6,552 bases of DNA from Synergistaceae bacterium UBA1358 (GTDB taxonomy: Bacteria; Synergistota; Synergistia; Synergistales; Synergistaceae), in the NCBI GenBank assembly GCA_002306075.1, contig DBRW01000003.1:1-6552 (forward strand), read 5' to 3'. The notes beneath the pieces were generated by a model. That model made no database searches and was not told where the DNA came from. It saw only the letters and a program-made list of their open reading frames with translations. Positions 1-6,018 of the stretch are shown here, in pieces (position 1 is the stretch's first letter; the number at the start of each line of letters is the position of its first letter). Made by a program: the position numbers and the translations under genes.

Positions 1-1407
1 GCTGATCGGCATGCCGGATGCCATAAACGCCCCTGCCGCACCGCTCAGGACGTCGCCTGAGCCGGGGACGGAAAGGGAGAGAGAGCCCCCTTTGATTATC
101 GTGATCTCCCTGCCTTTGGAACATACGACCGTGTCCATACCCTTCAGCAGGACGCTGCCGGCTATCCTCAGCATGGATGAAGCAGCTTCCGTTCTGGACA
201 TATTTACCTCTTCTGGCGTTATGCCAAGCAGCCTTGCGGCCTCTCCGCCGTGAGGGGTCAGCGCCGCATCTTCCCTGTATATAGGTCTGCGGTCGGCTGA
301 GAGGAAATAGAGGCCGTCGCCGTCGACCAGGAGGGGCTTGTCCCAGTTCTTCCAGAACCATTCGACCACCGATCCGGCTGAAGCGCTCCTGCCGAGGCCG
401 GGACCCACGACACAGGCTCCGCACCTTTTCTCCCACGCCGCAACAGCATCCGCGGCGCTCCCGGGAATTATTTCATCGCCTTTGGTACTCAGCGGCACGA
501 ATATGGCTTCGGGCAGAAAGAGCGATGCAGCGTCGATCATGAAGTCGGGCAGCGCGAGGACGACAAGTCCGGCACCTGAACGCAGCGCACCGAGCCCGGC
601 CAGCAGCGGCGCCCCTCTGTAGTTCACGGATCCTCCTACGACGAGTACCCCTCCTCTGCTGCCCTTATGGATGTCCCTTGGCAGTTCGGGAAGCAAAGGT
701 ACGATATCCTCTTTCGCGAATGAGAGGATGCTCTTCCTGTCGGCAAGGACCTTGTCGGGAGATATCCCGATGCTCGCTGTCACGACAGTCCCGCACATCT
801 CGTAAGCGGGAGAGAAGCACATCCCCCTTTTTGCCGCGAGGAATGTGACTGTCAGGTCCGCCTTTACGCATGGGTCGTAAATTCTACCGGTTGTTGGGTC
901 TATTCCGCTTGGAATATCAAAAGCTACAACTGCCCTATTATTTTCACACAGCCTGATCAGACGTTCGACCTCCCCCCTCGGGGCCCCCTTTGAACCCGTG
1001 CCGAGAAGGGAATCGATCACGCAGCCGGCGTCATCTGCATAACTGATGATCTCATCGTCGGTGAGATCTTTCGAACATTGGACAGTGCATTTCCCGGCAT
1101 ATGATCTGACCAGCCTGTCTAGATTGATCTGTGGGTCGCCCTTGTAAGAGCCGGGATCGGCAGACAGGATAAGTTTTACGTCGAGGCCCTTGTCCAGAAA
1201 GCATCTTGCTGCAACGAAACCGTCTCCCCCGTTGTTGCCGGGACCGGCAAGGATGAGGATACTGCGTGCGTCAGGATACCTTTTCAATACTTCCGCTGCG
1301 GCATTTGTGCCGGCGTTTTCCATCAGTTCGAGCGAAGGGATGCCGTACTTCTCTGTCGCAAGGACATCGGCCTGCCGTATGTCTTCGGGATCGTAATATC
1401 TCATCAT
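1..1407 (-). CDS. nnr: Bifunctional NAD(P)H-hydrate epimerase / ADP-dependent NAD(P)H-hydrate dehydratase, 3' end cut by window edge
   Basis: This cytoplasmic metabolite-repair enzyme acts on NADHX and NADPHX, the hydrated forms of NADH and NADPH. The N-terminal YjeF_N domain interconverts the R and S epimers; the C-terminal ribokinase-like domain dehydrates the S form using ADP. 469 codons are present and the frame is still open at base 1, so roughly 30-50 residues of the usual ~500 are missing. Epimerase landmarks seen: MENAG (29-33), AGPGNNGGDGF (54-64), an Asp in VIDSLLGTG (130-138) and FDIPSGID (163-170). Dehydratase landmarks: KGSRGGVLVVGGS (248-260), VVGPGLGR (333-340), LLVDGDGL (359-366), LTPHGGE (383-389) and GSGDVLSG (449-456), with D452 as the expected catalytic Asp. 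The stretch before it (GGSLSLSVPGSGD) differs from the usual GNPGMATxGTGD. The first of two tandem ATGs was chosen: it overlaps the acpS stop as TAATG and has GGAG about 11 bases upstream. Translation is therefore probably coupled to acpS. The identification is firm. Confidence 0.95.
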   Translation of the reverse strand, partial: MMRYYDPEDIRQADVLATEKYGIPSLELMENAGTNAAAEVLKRYPDARSILILAGPGNNGGDGFVAARCFLDKGLDVKLILSADPGSYKGDPQINLDRLVRSYAGKCTVQCSKDLTDDEIISYADDAGCVIDSLLGTGSKGAPRGEVERLIRLCENNRAVVAFDIPSGIDPTTGRIYDPCVKADLTVTFLAAKRGMCFSPAYEMCGTVVTASIGISPDKVLADRKSILSFAKEDIVPLLPELPRDIHKGSRGGVLVVGGSVNYRGAPLLAGLGALRSGAGLVVLALPDFMIDAASLFLPEAIFVPLSTKGDEIIPGSAADAVAAWEKRCGACVVGPGLGRSASAGSVVEWFWKNWDKPLLVDGDGLYFLSADRRPIYREDAALTPHGGEAARLLGITPEEVNMSRTEAASSMLRIAGSVLLKGMDTVVCSKGREITIIKGGSLSLSVPGSGDVLSGAAGAFMASGMPIS

Positions 1408-1778
1408 TATCGGTTTTTCTCCAGTATGACGACTGCCACTGCTATGCCGGCTTCATGGGATATAGAGAGGAAGACGTTGTCGATCCCCTCTTTTGAGAAC
1501 TTTGAAAGCGCCTCCTCGTCAAATACGAACCTTGGGCCCGAAGGGGTCCTTTCGATCGAACAGGAGTTGAGCCCAAGCCCAGCTATCCCCCAACCGGTCG
1601 CTTTTGACAAAGCCTCGCGCGCAGCAAAGGCCGCGGCGTAGTGTGCCGCCGGGTCCGCTTTGGATTCCGCATAGGCTCTCTCGCCTTCAGAGAAGACACG
1701 CCTGCAGAATCCTTCTCTTGAGACAGCCTTGCGCATTCTTGAGATGTCACAGATGTCTATTCCGATCCCGCGTATCAT
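1407..1778 (-). CDS. acpS: Holo-[acyl-carrier-protein] synthase
   Basis: AcpS moves the 4'-phosphopantetheine arm from coenzyme A onto the conserved serine of apo-acyl carrier protein, which fatty-acid synthesis needs; it acts in the cytoplasm as a Mg2+-dependent trimer. The 123-residue product has the normal family length. Visible signatures are GIGIDICDI at residues 4-12, with D8 as a Mg2+ ligand; RVFSEGERAY (27-36); FAAREALSKA (51-60), with E55 as the second Mg2+ ligand; and the C-terminal SISHE (105-109) followed by the AVAVVIL strand. The usual Lys of FAAKEA is Arg here, a mild change. The ATG start has AGGTG six bases upstream. The gene lies 56 bases after the glucosaminidase gene and overlaps nnr by one base, a pairing common in bacteria. 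A weak promoter can be proposed in the gap, so it may be transcribed apart from the gene before it. Confidence 0.97.
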   Translation of the reverse strand: MIRGIGIDICDISRMRKAVSREGFCRRVFSEGERAYAESKADPAAHYAAAFAAREALSKATGWGIAGLGLNSCSIERTPSGPRFVFDEEALSKFSKEGIDNVFLSISHEAGIAVAVVILEKNR

Positions 1779-1784
1779 TCAATA

Positions 1785-1825
1785 CACCTGCTTTTTGATA
1801 TAAGATCATGGCTTCGTTTCCGCAA
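1785..1825 (-). promoter_or_regulatory. Possible promoter and ribosome binding site for acpS-nnr
   Basis: On the minus strand a -35-like TTGCGG (1820-1825) and a -10-like TATATC (1797-1802) are separated by 17 bases. The start point would fall close to the AGGTG ribosome binding site (1785-1789), giving a very short leader. Matches to consensus are only 3/6 and 4/6, so this is tentative. The alternative is read-through from the glucosaminidase gene, since no terminator is visible in the 56-base gap. Confidence 0.3.
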
Positions 1826-1834
1826 AGCGCCTTC

Positions 1835-2467
1835 CTACAGCACTCCGGCCTTTTTGAATTCGCTGCGGATGATATCGATCTGCCAGCCTGTAAGAGATTT
1901 TCGCCTGGATGCGACCTTGAAGTCCCTGATAAGTTTTTGTTTCCACTCTGAGCCGTAAATTTCGGGGGCAAGCTTGATCGCCTTTACAGTAAGTTTGTCG
2001 TAATATTTGTGGTCTGTCGCCCATTTGCCCTTTTTGCCGTCGTAAAGTCCGGCAAAATAACCCCATATATTATCCCTGTTCCTTGCGCATCTGGGATAGT
2101 CCTCCCGGATTTTTTTTTCATAGTCGCGTAAAAATTCTTCGGGAGAGCCGTATTTTCTGAATTTTGAGGTCTCCTGCCCATAGACTCCTTTGCTGCTCTC
2201 AACGCTGCTTTTTGTGATGTAGGGCTTGTTCGCGCTTAGCCATTCCTTCGAAACTTTCAGCCCCGCCCCGTTGTATCCGTTGATCCAGAGCTCGCTGGTC
2301 CAGTGTCCCGTTTCACAGGCGCTCTGGACTGTCACCGCAAATGGCTGTATGTGCTTATGTTTTTTCGCCAGCGAATAAAATTCGCCCACGGTCATTGCCT
2401 CAGCACCATGGCATGAAACAACGGCGGCAAAGACTGCCAGGATCATCACGCTTAAAAACTTTTTCAT
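1835..2467 (-). CDS. Exported glucosaminidase-domain protein (putative peptidoglycan hydrolase)
   Basis: This is a 210-residue exported protein related to the glucosaminidase/FlgJ-type muramidase family (Pfam Glucosaminidase), which cuts glycan strands of peptidoglycan. The N-terminus MKKFLSVMILAVFAAVVSC...AEA is a signal sequence. It could be cut by signal peptidase I after AEA (residue 24) or be a lipoprotein signal with lipobox VVSC, modified at C19. The mature part shows QSACETGHWTSELW (48-61), matching the family's A-x-E-[ST]-G-W pattern with E52 as expected catalytic acid; YNGAGLK (65-71), like the N-x-F-G-[IL]-K segment; FRKYGSPEEFLRDY (103-116); and KWATDHKYYDKL (148-159), like the YATDPxYxxKI segment. 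There is no SH3, LysM or other wall-binding domain. An upstream in-frame ATG at 2545 was rejected: the one at 2467 starts the signal peptide and has GGAGG ten bases before it. The gene stands alone after a terminator. Its physiological role (growth, division, flagellar assembly) cannot be read from here. Confidence 0.82.
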   Translation of the reverse strand: MKKFLSVMILAVFAAVVSCHGAEAMTVGEFYSLAKKHKHIQPFAVTVQSACETGHWTSELWINGYNGAGLKVSKEWLSANKPYITKSSVESSKGVYGQETSKFRKYGSPEEFLRDYEKKIREDYPRCARNRDNIWGYFAGLYDGKKGKWATDHKYYDKLTVKAIKLAPEIYGSEWKQKLIRDFKVASRRKSLTGWQIDIIRSEFKKAGVL

Positions 2468-2477
2468 ACTGATATAT

Positions 2478-2516
2478 CCTCCGCGTATCGTAGCTGCACT
2501 TTTAATAATAACACAA
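2478..2516 (-). promoter_or_regulatory. Weak promoter candidate and strong ribosome binding site of the glucosaminidase gene
   Basis: The minus strand carries GGAGG (2478-2482), ten bases before the ATG at 2467; this favours that start over the upstream one. A possible promoter is TTGTGT (2511-2516) and TACGAT (2487-2492) with an 18-base spacer, giving a short leader. The -35 match is poor. A separate promoter is expected because an intrinsic terminator lies just upstream of this gene. Confidence 0.3.
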
Positions 2517-2542
2517 ACAGAGCAGACATCACGCAAAAGGAG

Positions 2543-2582
2543 CAAACAACAAAAGGCACCGCTTCGGTCAAAAAGCGGTACC
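2543..2582 (-). terminator. Rho-independent terminator of the permease-phosphoribosyltransferase unit
   Basis: Read on the minus strand, GGTACCGCTT (2582-2573) pairs with AAGCGGTGCC (2564-2555). This makes a ten-base-pair stem with one G-T wobble and an eight-base loop. The run TTTTGTTGTTTG follows directly (2554-2543). It begins 24 bases after the phosphoribosyltransferase stop codon and cleanly ends that unit before the glucosaminidase gene. Confidence 0.88.
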
Positions 2583-2606
2583 TCCTCTTGTCGGTCAGGT
2601 AATTAT

Positions 2607-3155
2607 CTAGGCTTTGAATACAGGAAGCTTCTGAATGTAGATCAGGTCTTCCCCGCTGTATCCGCCCTCTTCAAGCAGGACGGCAGCCTTGCTTATCACC
2701 GTGCATCCCGTCTTCGCGAGCACGGCCTCGAGGGAACGGAGCGAGCCGCCGGTGGATACTACGTCGTCCACTACGCAGACGCTTTTCCCGTTCAGCCTGG
2801 CTGCGTCGATCTCGTCGATGACGATGATCTGTTTTTCATTTGTCGTTATCGATTTGACTTCGGAAGTGATAGGATTTTCCATGTATCCCTTTACGGATTT
2901 CCTTGCCACGACATAATCCACTCCCAGGCGCACAGCCAGCGCATGCGTTAGCGGTATACCCTTTGCTTCCGGGCAGACCAGCATGTCAAGATCCTTTATA
3001 TCTTTCATCTTATCAAAAAGCTCATCCGCGCACTTCTCGATCAGCTGTGTGTCTCCAAGCATCACGAAGGACGCGATCACGAGATCCGGAGCCACCTTTA
3101 CCTTTTTCAGCTTTCTTACGAGCCCGCATATCTTAAGTTCATAATATTCGTTCAT
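2607..3155 (-). CDS. Adenine-type phosphoribosyltransferase family protein (probable nucleobase salvage)
   Basis: This 182-residue type I phosphoribosyltransferase should join a nucleobase to PRPP, giving a nucleoside monophosphate and pyrophosphate in the cytoplasm. The clearest signature is the PRPP-binding loop VCVVDDVVSTGGS at residues 126-138. Before it come DMLVCPEAKGIPLTHALAVRLGVDYVVARKSVKGYM (57-92), which corresponds to the apt segment with the E-[AS]-[RK]-G-[FI] turn followed by the VRK strand, and the flexible-loop region SITTNEKQ (102-109). It resembles adenine phosphoribosyltransferases but is not the classic Apt: the N-terminal region (YYELKICGLVRKLKKVKVAPDLVIASFVMLGD) is of a different kind. 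Substrate is therefore open; adenine, hypoxanthine/guanine or xanthine are possible. AGGAG (3162-3166) overlaps the permease stop TAG and sits six bases from the ATG, with a nine-base gap between the genes, so translation is likely coupled. A terminator follows. Family call strong, substrate uncertain. Confidence 0.88.
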   Translation of the reverse strand: MNEYYELKICGLVRKLKKVKVAPDLVIASFVMLGDTQLIEKCADELFDKMKDIKDLDMLVCPEAKGIPLTHALAVRLGVDYVVARKSVKGYMENPITSEVKSITTNEKQIIVIDEIDAARLNGKSVCVVDDVVSTGGSLRSLEAVLAKTGCTVISKAAVLLEEGGYSGEDLIYIQKLPVFKA

Positions 3156-3164
3156 GATCTTCTC

Positions 3165-4277
3165 CTAGAGTGAAAATATTATCTTGATAAGGACTCCGGC
3201 AAGAAGTCCAAAAAACGGATTCCATTTTGCTGAAACAAGGACAGTTGCTCCGATGACCATCCCCCACGGAGAGAAGCCGAAGGGGCCGTTTGCCGCGGGA
3301 ACTGACGCGATGGCTCCCTGGATATTGGTGGCGAATGTGACAAATGTTCCGAGCACGAACAAAAAGCCCGCTATCGAAGCGCTGTGGACATACTTCCCTA
3401 TCGTCGGGAGAAGTTTGAAGAGCAGTATCGCGGCCATGATAAGCATCATCATAACTGAGGATCTGATCGGATTCGGAGCCGTAGCCGTCCCTGAGATTAT
3501 TGCCTCGACCGGACCTCCTCCGAAGAAGGAAGATCCCATGTCTGCAAGGGATGAATAGATCGCAAGGTGGTCAATGTTTGAATCGACGCCCGCGATGCTG
3601 CCCGTGATCTTTCCGAAGCTGATGTTGGCTCCTATGTTCAGACATGCCAGCGCGAGTGCGTGGACGATCAGCATGGGATTTTCCCATATCTTCCACTCGA
3701 TGTTGCCAAGCGTGAACTTTTCTCTGGACATATCCATCACAAGGCTGTGAGGCTCGACTTTTCCTGTTTTGATCAGTATGTTGTAAACGATCGTTGAGAC
3801 AAGCACGGATATTATTATCGTCTTTGCCAGGTCAAGCGTGATAAACCATACGGCAATGCCGGTGATCATCGAGACAGTCCCCGATACTTTTTCCGAGCCG
3901 AAGAGCTCAATCGCCACATAGGCAAGCATTATGCCGACGCCTGCCATCATCGAGTTTACGATCGTCGGTCCGATAAAGGCAACGATGGTCTCATTCAGCC
4001 CCATTACAGAAGGTACGAACAGAAAGAGGGCTCCCCAGAAGACTATCGCCAGTCTCTCTTTGATGTCACGGCCCATCTTTCCCGCAAGGGTTATGGTCTC
4101 GGCCTGGAAAGAGATCGTGGCGACAGAGTTGAAGGCCAGTGATCCCGCCGCTCCGATAATGAAGGCTATGCTGGTCGGAAAGGCAGCGAAACCGAAGCTG
4201 AGGGCAAGAAGTCCCTGTGGTATGCCGTTGATGATAACGGCAAACGAGGTAAGCAGATCAGTCATAAATGTGTCCAT
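3165..4277 (-). CDS. NCS2/AzgA-like nucleobase permease, compact form
   Basis: This 370-residue protein of the inner membrane has about ten to twelve hydrophobic segments and few charged residues outside loops. It resembles the NCS2 nucleobase:cation symporters, nearest the AzgA purine branch. Evidence is NSMMAGVGIMLAYVAIELFG (residues 108-127), matching the family's GIGLFIAFIGL helix, and SSFFGGGPVEAIISGTATAPNPIRSSVMMM (249-278), placed like the conserved G-x-P-x-T/E-x-x substrate segment with a Glu at 258. The next helix pair, ending in HSASIAGFLFVLG, also fits. At 370 residues it is shorter than the usual ~430 or more. An in-frame ATG 69 bases further upstream was rejected: it falls on the -35 box of the promoter, whereas the ATG at 4277 has GGAGG seven bases before it. 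It is the first gene of a unit with the phosphoribosyltransferase. Import of a purine is inferred from that partner; the exact base is unknown, and a distant sulfate-permease-like role cannot be excluded. Confidence 0.75.
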   Translation of the reverse strand: MDTFMTDLLTSFAVIINGIPQGLLALSFGFAAFPTSIAFIIGAAGSLAFNSVATISFQAETITLAGKMGRDIKERLAIVFWGALFLFVPSVMGLNETIVAFIGPTIVNSMMAGVGIMLAYVAIELFGSEKVSGTVSMITGIAVWFITLDLAKTIIISVLVSTIVYNILIKTGKVEPHSLVMDMSREKFTLGNIEWKIWENPMLIVHALALACLNIGANISFGKITGSIAGVDSNIDHLAIYSSLADMGSSFFGGGPVEAIISGTATAPNPIRSSVMMMLIMAAILLFKLLPTIGKYVHSASIAGFLFVLGTFVTFATNIQGAIASVPAANGPFGFSPWGMVIGATVLVSAKWNPFFGLLAGVLIKIIFSL

Positions 4278-4284
4278 GATGCAT

Positions 4285-4289
4285 CCTCC
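4285..4289 (-). promoter_or_regulatory. Ribosome binding site that fixes the permease start
   Basis: GGAGG on the minus strand lies seven bases before the ATG at 4277. The longer reading frame starting at 4346 has no comparable site and begins inside the promoter, so the shorter protein is preferred. Confidence 0.85.
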
Positions 4290-4317
4290 AATGAGTGACT
4301 TAAATTCAACACCGGAT

Positions 4318-4346
4318 AAAATAATCCTGTGTGAAATATTTGTCAA
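4318..4346 (-). promoter_or_regulatory. Sigma-70-type promoter of the permease-phosphoribosyltransferase unit
   Basis: A perfect -35 box TTGACA (4341-4346) is followed by a 17-base spacer and a -10 box TATTTT (4318-4323, 4/6 match) on the minus strand. Transcription would start near 4311, leaving a leader of about 34 bases. That is too short for a purine riboswitch, so control is more likely at the promoter. AT-rich sequence upstream could serve as an UP element. Confidence 0.72.
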
Positions 4347-4357
4347 GAAAGATATTG

Positions 4358-4374
4358 TTATTAGAAAATAATAA
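4358..4374. repeat. Inverted repeat just upstream of the permease promoter (possible operator)
   Basis: TTATTA (4358-4363) and TAATAA (4369-4374) form a perfect six-base inverted repeat around the five-base centre GAAAA. It lies eleven bases upstream of the -35 box of the permease promoter. The place suits an activator site or part of an UP element. Because it is made only of A and T, it may be chance in an AT-rich gap. Confidence 0.35.
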
Positions 4375-4461
4375 AACGATAATGTAAGTAGAGTAAACTC
4401 CTGCCCGGCGAAACAGTAAATATTTGTAAGCAGGAAAAGAGGATGCGCGGCAGGTCCGGTC

Positions 4462-5394
4462 TTATTTTTTGATATTCCTTCCGGACAGACAATTCGTCCC
4501 CACTACGCCGCTGATTATCATAACAGAGCCGATCGCGTGGTAGCAGTAGAAATTTTCCTTGAGGAAGACCACTCCGGCAATGATGGATATGACTGTGTTC
4601 AGATTGATGAAGACACACATTTTGTAGGCGTCGATCTTTGAAAGCGTGTAATTGGTCAGCAGCGAAGTCACCAGTGATGACAGTATGCCGAGATATGAGA
4701 AGGCGATGATGAATCCCGGTTCGGCGAGCGGCACGAAGAAGCTGCTCAGAGTCCCGTTTATCACATGTCTTGCGATCGACATCGCATTGAAGGAGATAAA
4801 GCCTATCACGGTCATGATGCAGGTGATCTCGATTATGGAAAAGTCCCTTGCCACTTTTTTCAGCATTATGCTGTAAATGGAAAAGGAAATGGCCGTCCAG
4901 AGGAGCATCGCCACTCCTATGAGGCTTGCAAAATTCAACTCCGCGCCTTTGTTGACTGTGATGTAGACGACTCCCGCTACAGAGAGAAACACAGAGAATT
5001 TCTGAAGCAGCGTAGATCTCTCTTTTAAAAAACAGGAAGCTAGTATCAGTGTGAATACGGGCATCGTGGCAAGTATGATGCTTGCCTCGGATGAGGTCAG
5101 ATACAAAAGGCCGAAGGTCTGGAAGGCAAAGAAGGACAGGGGGTAGAACAGAGAGAGCGGGACTATCCTTCTTATCCTTTCCCATGTGAAGCTGAATCTG
5201 ATCCATCCGAAGGCGACCATCACCATCAGTGCGGCAAAAGACGCGGTGAACCTGTATGCGAGCAGGTCCCACGGGGTACTGTAGAGCAGCCCTATCTTCG
5301 AGAACATGAAGGAGAGCCCCGTAATTACAGTGTGTCCGAAGGCCGCCGCGTATGCGAGACGCACGCTTCCGTTTTTCATGTTATCGCCGTTCAT
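4462..5394 (-). CDS. EamA/DMT-superfamily transporter
   Basis: This 310-residue inner-membrane protein has the classic drug/metabolite transporter layout: two EamA repeats (about residues 13-147 and 157-303) with ten predicted helices in total. Family features seen in the first repeat are GLSFMFSKIGL, a YRF at the start of helix 2, LTSSEASIILATMPVFTLILASCFLKERSTLLQKFSVFLSVAGVVYI (100-146), with the typical P-x-[FW]-x-x-[LI] helix and the LxER turn. The second repeat ends in LSKIDAYKMCVFINLNTVISIIAGVVFLKENF with the matching LKE turn. Members export amino acids, drugs or metabolites; the substrate cannot be read from the sequence. The ATG at 5394 overlaps the stop of the DUF488 gene as ATGA, which argues for translational coupling. 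A second ATG five codons on (5379) is possible, as neither has a strong binding site. No clear terminator follows its stop. Confidence 0.9.
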   Translation of the reverse strand: MNGDNMKNGSVRLAYAAAFGHTVITGLSFMFSKIGLLYSTPWDLLAYRFTASFAALMVMVAFGWIRFSFTWERIRRIVPLSLFYPLSFFAFQTFGLLYLTSSEASIILATMPVFTLILASCFLKERSTLLQKFSVFLSVAGVVYITVNKGAELNFASLIGVAMLLWTAISFSIYSIMLKKVARDFSIIEITCIMTVIGFISFNAMSIARHVINGTLSSFFVPLAEPGFIIAFSYLGILSSLVTSLLTNYTLSKIDAYKMCVFINLNTVISIIAGVVFLKENFYCYHAIGSVMIISGVVGTNCLSGRNIKK

Positions 5395-5786
5395 GTCCGG
5401 CTGCCCTGTCCTGCCTCGGTGCCGTCTGCCAGTTTTTTCTGCAGATAATTCATTATGATGATCGCATGATTTATCAAAGGTTCCCTTGATGCGTACAAAA
5501 TCGTCAGCTTTTCGTTCCGGCAGATCTCCAGAAGCTGCGATACAGCCCCCTGTTTTGTCGGGTCCGTATCCAGTTCCTCCATGTATCTTCGTGAAAATTC
5601 ATCGAACTTTTTCGGATCGCCTCCGAACCAGACCCGAAGAGCCGGGCTGGGGGCTATATCCTTCATCCAGAGGTAAAGGGCCGCCCTTTCCTTCGTCATC
5701 CCTCTGGGCCACAGCCGGTCCACCAGGATCCGTTTGCCGTCACCGGCGTCTGTCTGGTCGTATATACGTTTTATTTCAATGCTCAT
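5391..5786 (-). CDS. DUF488 / YeaO-family protein
   Basis: This soluble 131-residue protein belongs to the DUF488 family (COG3189, YeaO-like), whose biochemical function is not established. The family core is clear: KRILVDRLWPRGMTKE (18-33), LWMKDIAPSPALRVWFGGDPKKFDEFSRRYMEEL (39-72) and LTILYASREPLINHAIIIMNYL (94-115). The family usually has His in the WFxHDP segment; here it is Gly (WFGGDP), a possible loss of a conserved polar residue. The C-terminal tail DGTEAGQGSRT is polar and probably disordered. The start has AAGGAG eight bases upstream, and a TATAAT promoter lies about 55 bases further up. The gene overlaps the EamA transporter by four bases, so the two proteins are probably made together; a shared role in stress or export of a small molecule is only an inference. 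Confidence 0.88.
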   Translation of the reverse strand: MSIEIKRIYDQTDAGDGKRILVDRLWPRGMTKERAALYLWMKDIAPSPALRVWFGGDPKKFDEFSRRYMEELDTDPTKQGAVSQLLEICRNEKLTILYASREPLINHAIIIMNYLQKKLADGTEAGQGSRT

Positions 5787-5841
5787 GCAGACCGCTCCTT
5801 TTCTGTGGACTCATACATCTTCAGGACGGACGGATATCTCA

Positions 5842-5871
5842 ATTATAGGGGAGATGCTGCTGGGAGGTAAA
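5842..5871 (-). promoter_or_regulatory. Promoter of the DUF488-EamA unit
   Basis: On the minus strand a perfect -10 box TATAAT (5842-5847) is preceded, after 18 bases, by TTTACC (5866-5871), a 4/6 match to the -35 box. Transcription would start near 5835, leaving a leader of about 50 bases with AAGGAG near its end. It begins just downstream of the tRNA-Leu gene. Confidence 0.62.
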
Positions 5872-5878
5872 TAAAAGA

Positions 5879-5962
5879 TGGTGCGAGAGAGGGGACTTGA
5901 ACCCCTACGTCATGGACACGGGATCCTAAGTCCCGCGCGTCTGCCAATTCCGCCACTCTCGC
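5879..5962 (-). tRNA. tRNA-Leu, anticodon UAG, with encoded CCA
   Basis: The cloverleaf folds completely on the minus strand. Acceptor stem GCGAGAG (5956-5962) pairs with CTCTCGC (5883-5889), followed by discriminator A and an encoded CCA (5879-5881). The anticodon stem is CGGGA/TCCCG with the loop CTTAGGA, giving anticodon UAG (leucine, CUN codons). A long variable arm (TGTC-CAT-GACG), as expected for a type II leucine tRNA, is present. The T arm is AGGGG-TTCAAGT-CCCCT. The gene is 84 bases including CCA. A T-rich stretch (TTTTATTTA) follows and may end transcription. Confidence 0.96.
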
Positions 5963-5981
5963 ATTCCAACGGCGTTCAGAA

Positions 5982-6000
5982 CAGGGTAGATTTTACCCTG
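5982..6000. repeat. Inverted repeat overlapping the tRNA-Leu promoter, terminator-like
   Basis: CAGGGTA (5982-5988) and TACCCTG (5994-6000) form a seven-base stem around a five-base loop, and it can be lengthened by two weaker pairs. On the plus strand it is followed by CTTTTATT, which looks like a terminator, but no plus-strand gene precedes it. On the minus strand it lies 87 bases beyond the acetyltransferase stop with only TTCT after it, a poor terminator. It may be a weak two-way terminator or a regulator site on the tRNA promoter. Confidence 0.55.
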
Positions 6001-6018
6001 CTTTTATTCAAAGCGCAA
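5990..6018 (-). promoter_or_regulatory. Probable promoter of tRNA-Leu
   Basis: TTGCGC (6013-6018) and TAAAAT (5990-5995, 5/6 match) are separated by 17 bases on the minus strand. The start point would be near 5983, about 20 bases before the mature tRNA. The -35 box is weak (3/6). The -10 box falls in the centre of the inverted repeat at 5982-6000. Confidence 0.5.

Noticed and set aside
338..622. Plus-strand open frame opposite nnr
   Set aside because: It lies wholly inside the well-supported nnr gene on the other strand and has no family resemblance; the same applies to the other plus-strand frames over acpS, the permease, EamA, DUF488 and the acetyltransferase.
4399..4435. TCCTGC/GCAGGA inverted repeat after the EamA gene, considered as a terminator
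   Set aside because: The stem is only six pairs with a 25-base loop and no good T run follows on the minus strand.
4278..4461. Purine riboswitch ahead of the permease
   Set aside because: The leader after the predicted start point is only about 34 bases, and I see no purine-aptamer pattern in the gap.
4361..5272. 303-residue minus-strand frame
   Set aside because: It overlaps the EamA gene in another frame and its product is rich in His, Arg and Cys with no membrane helices, typical of a shadow frame.
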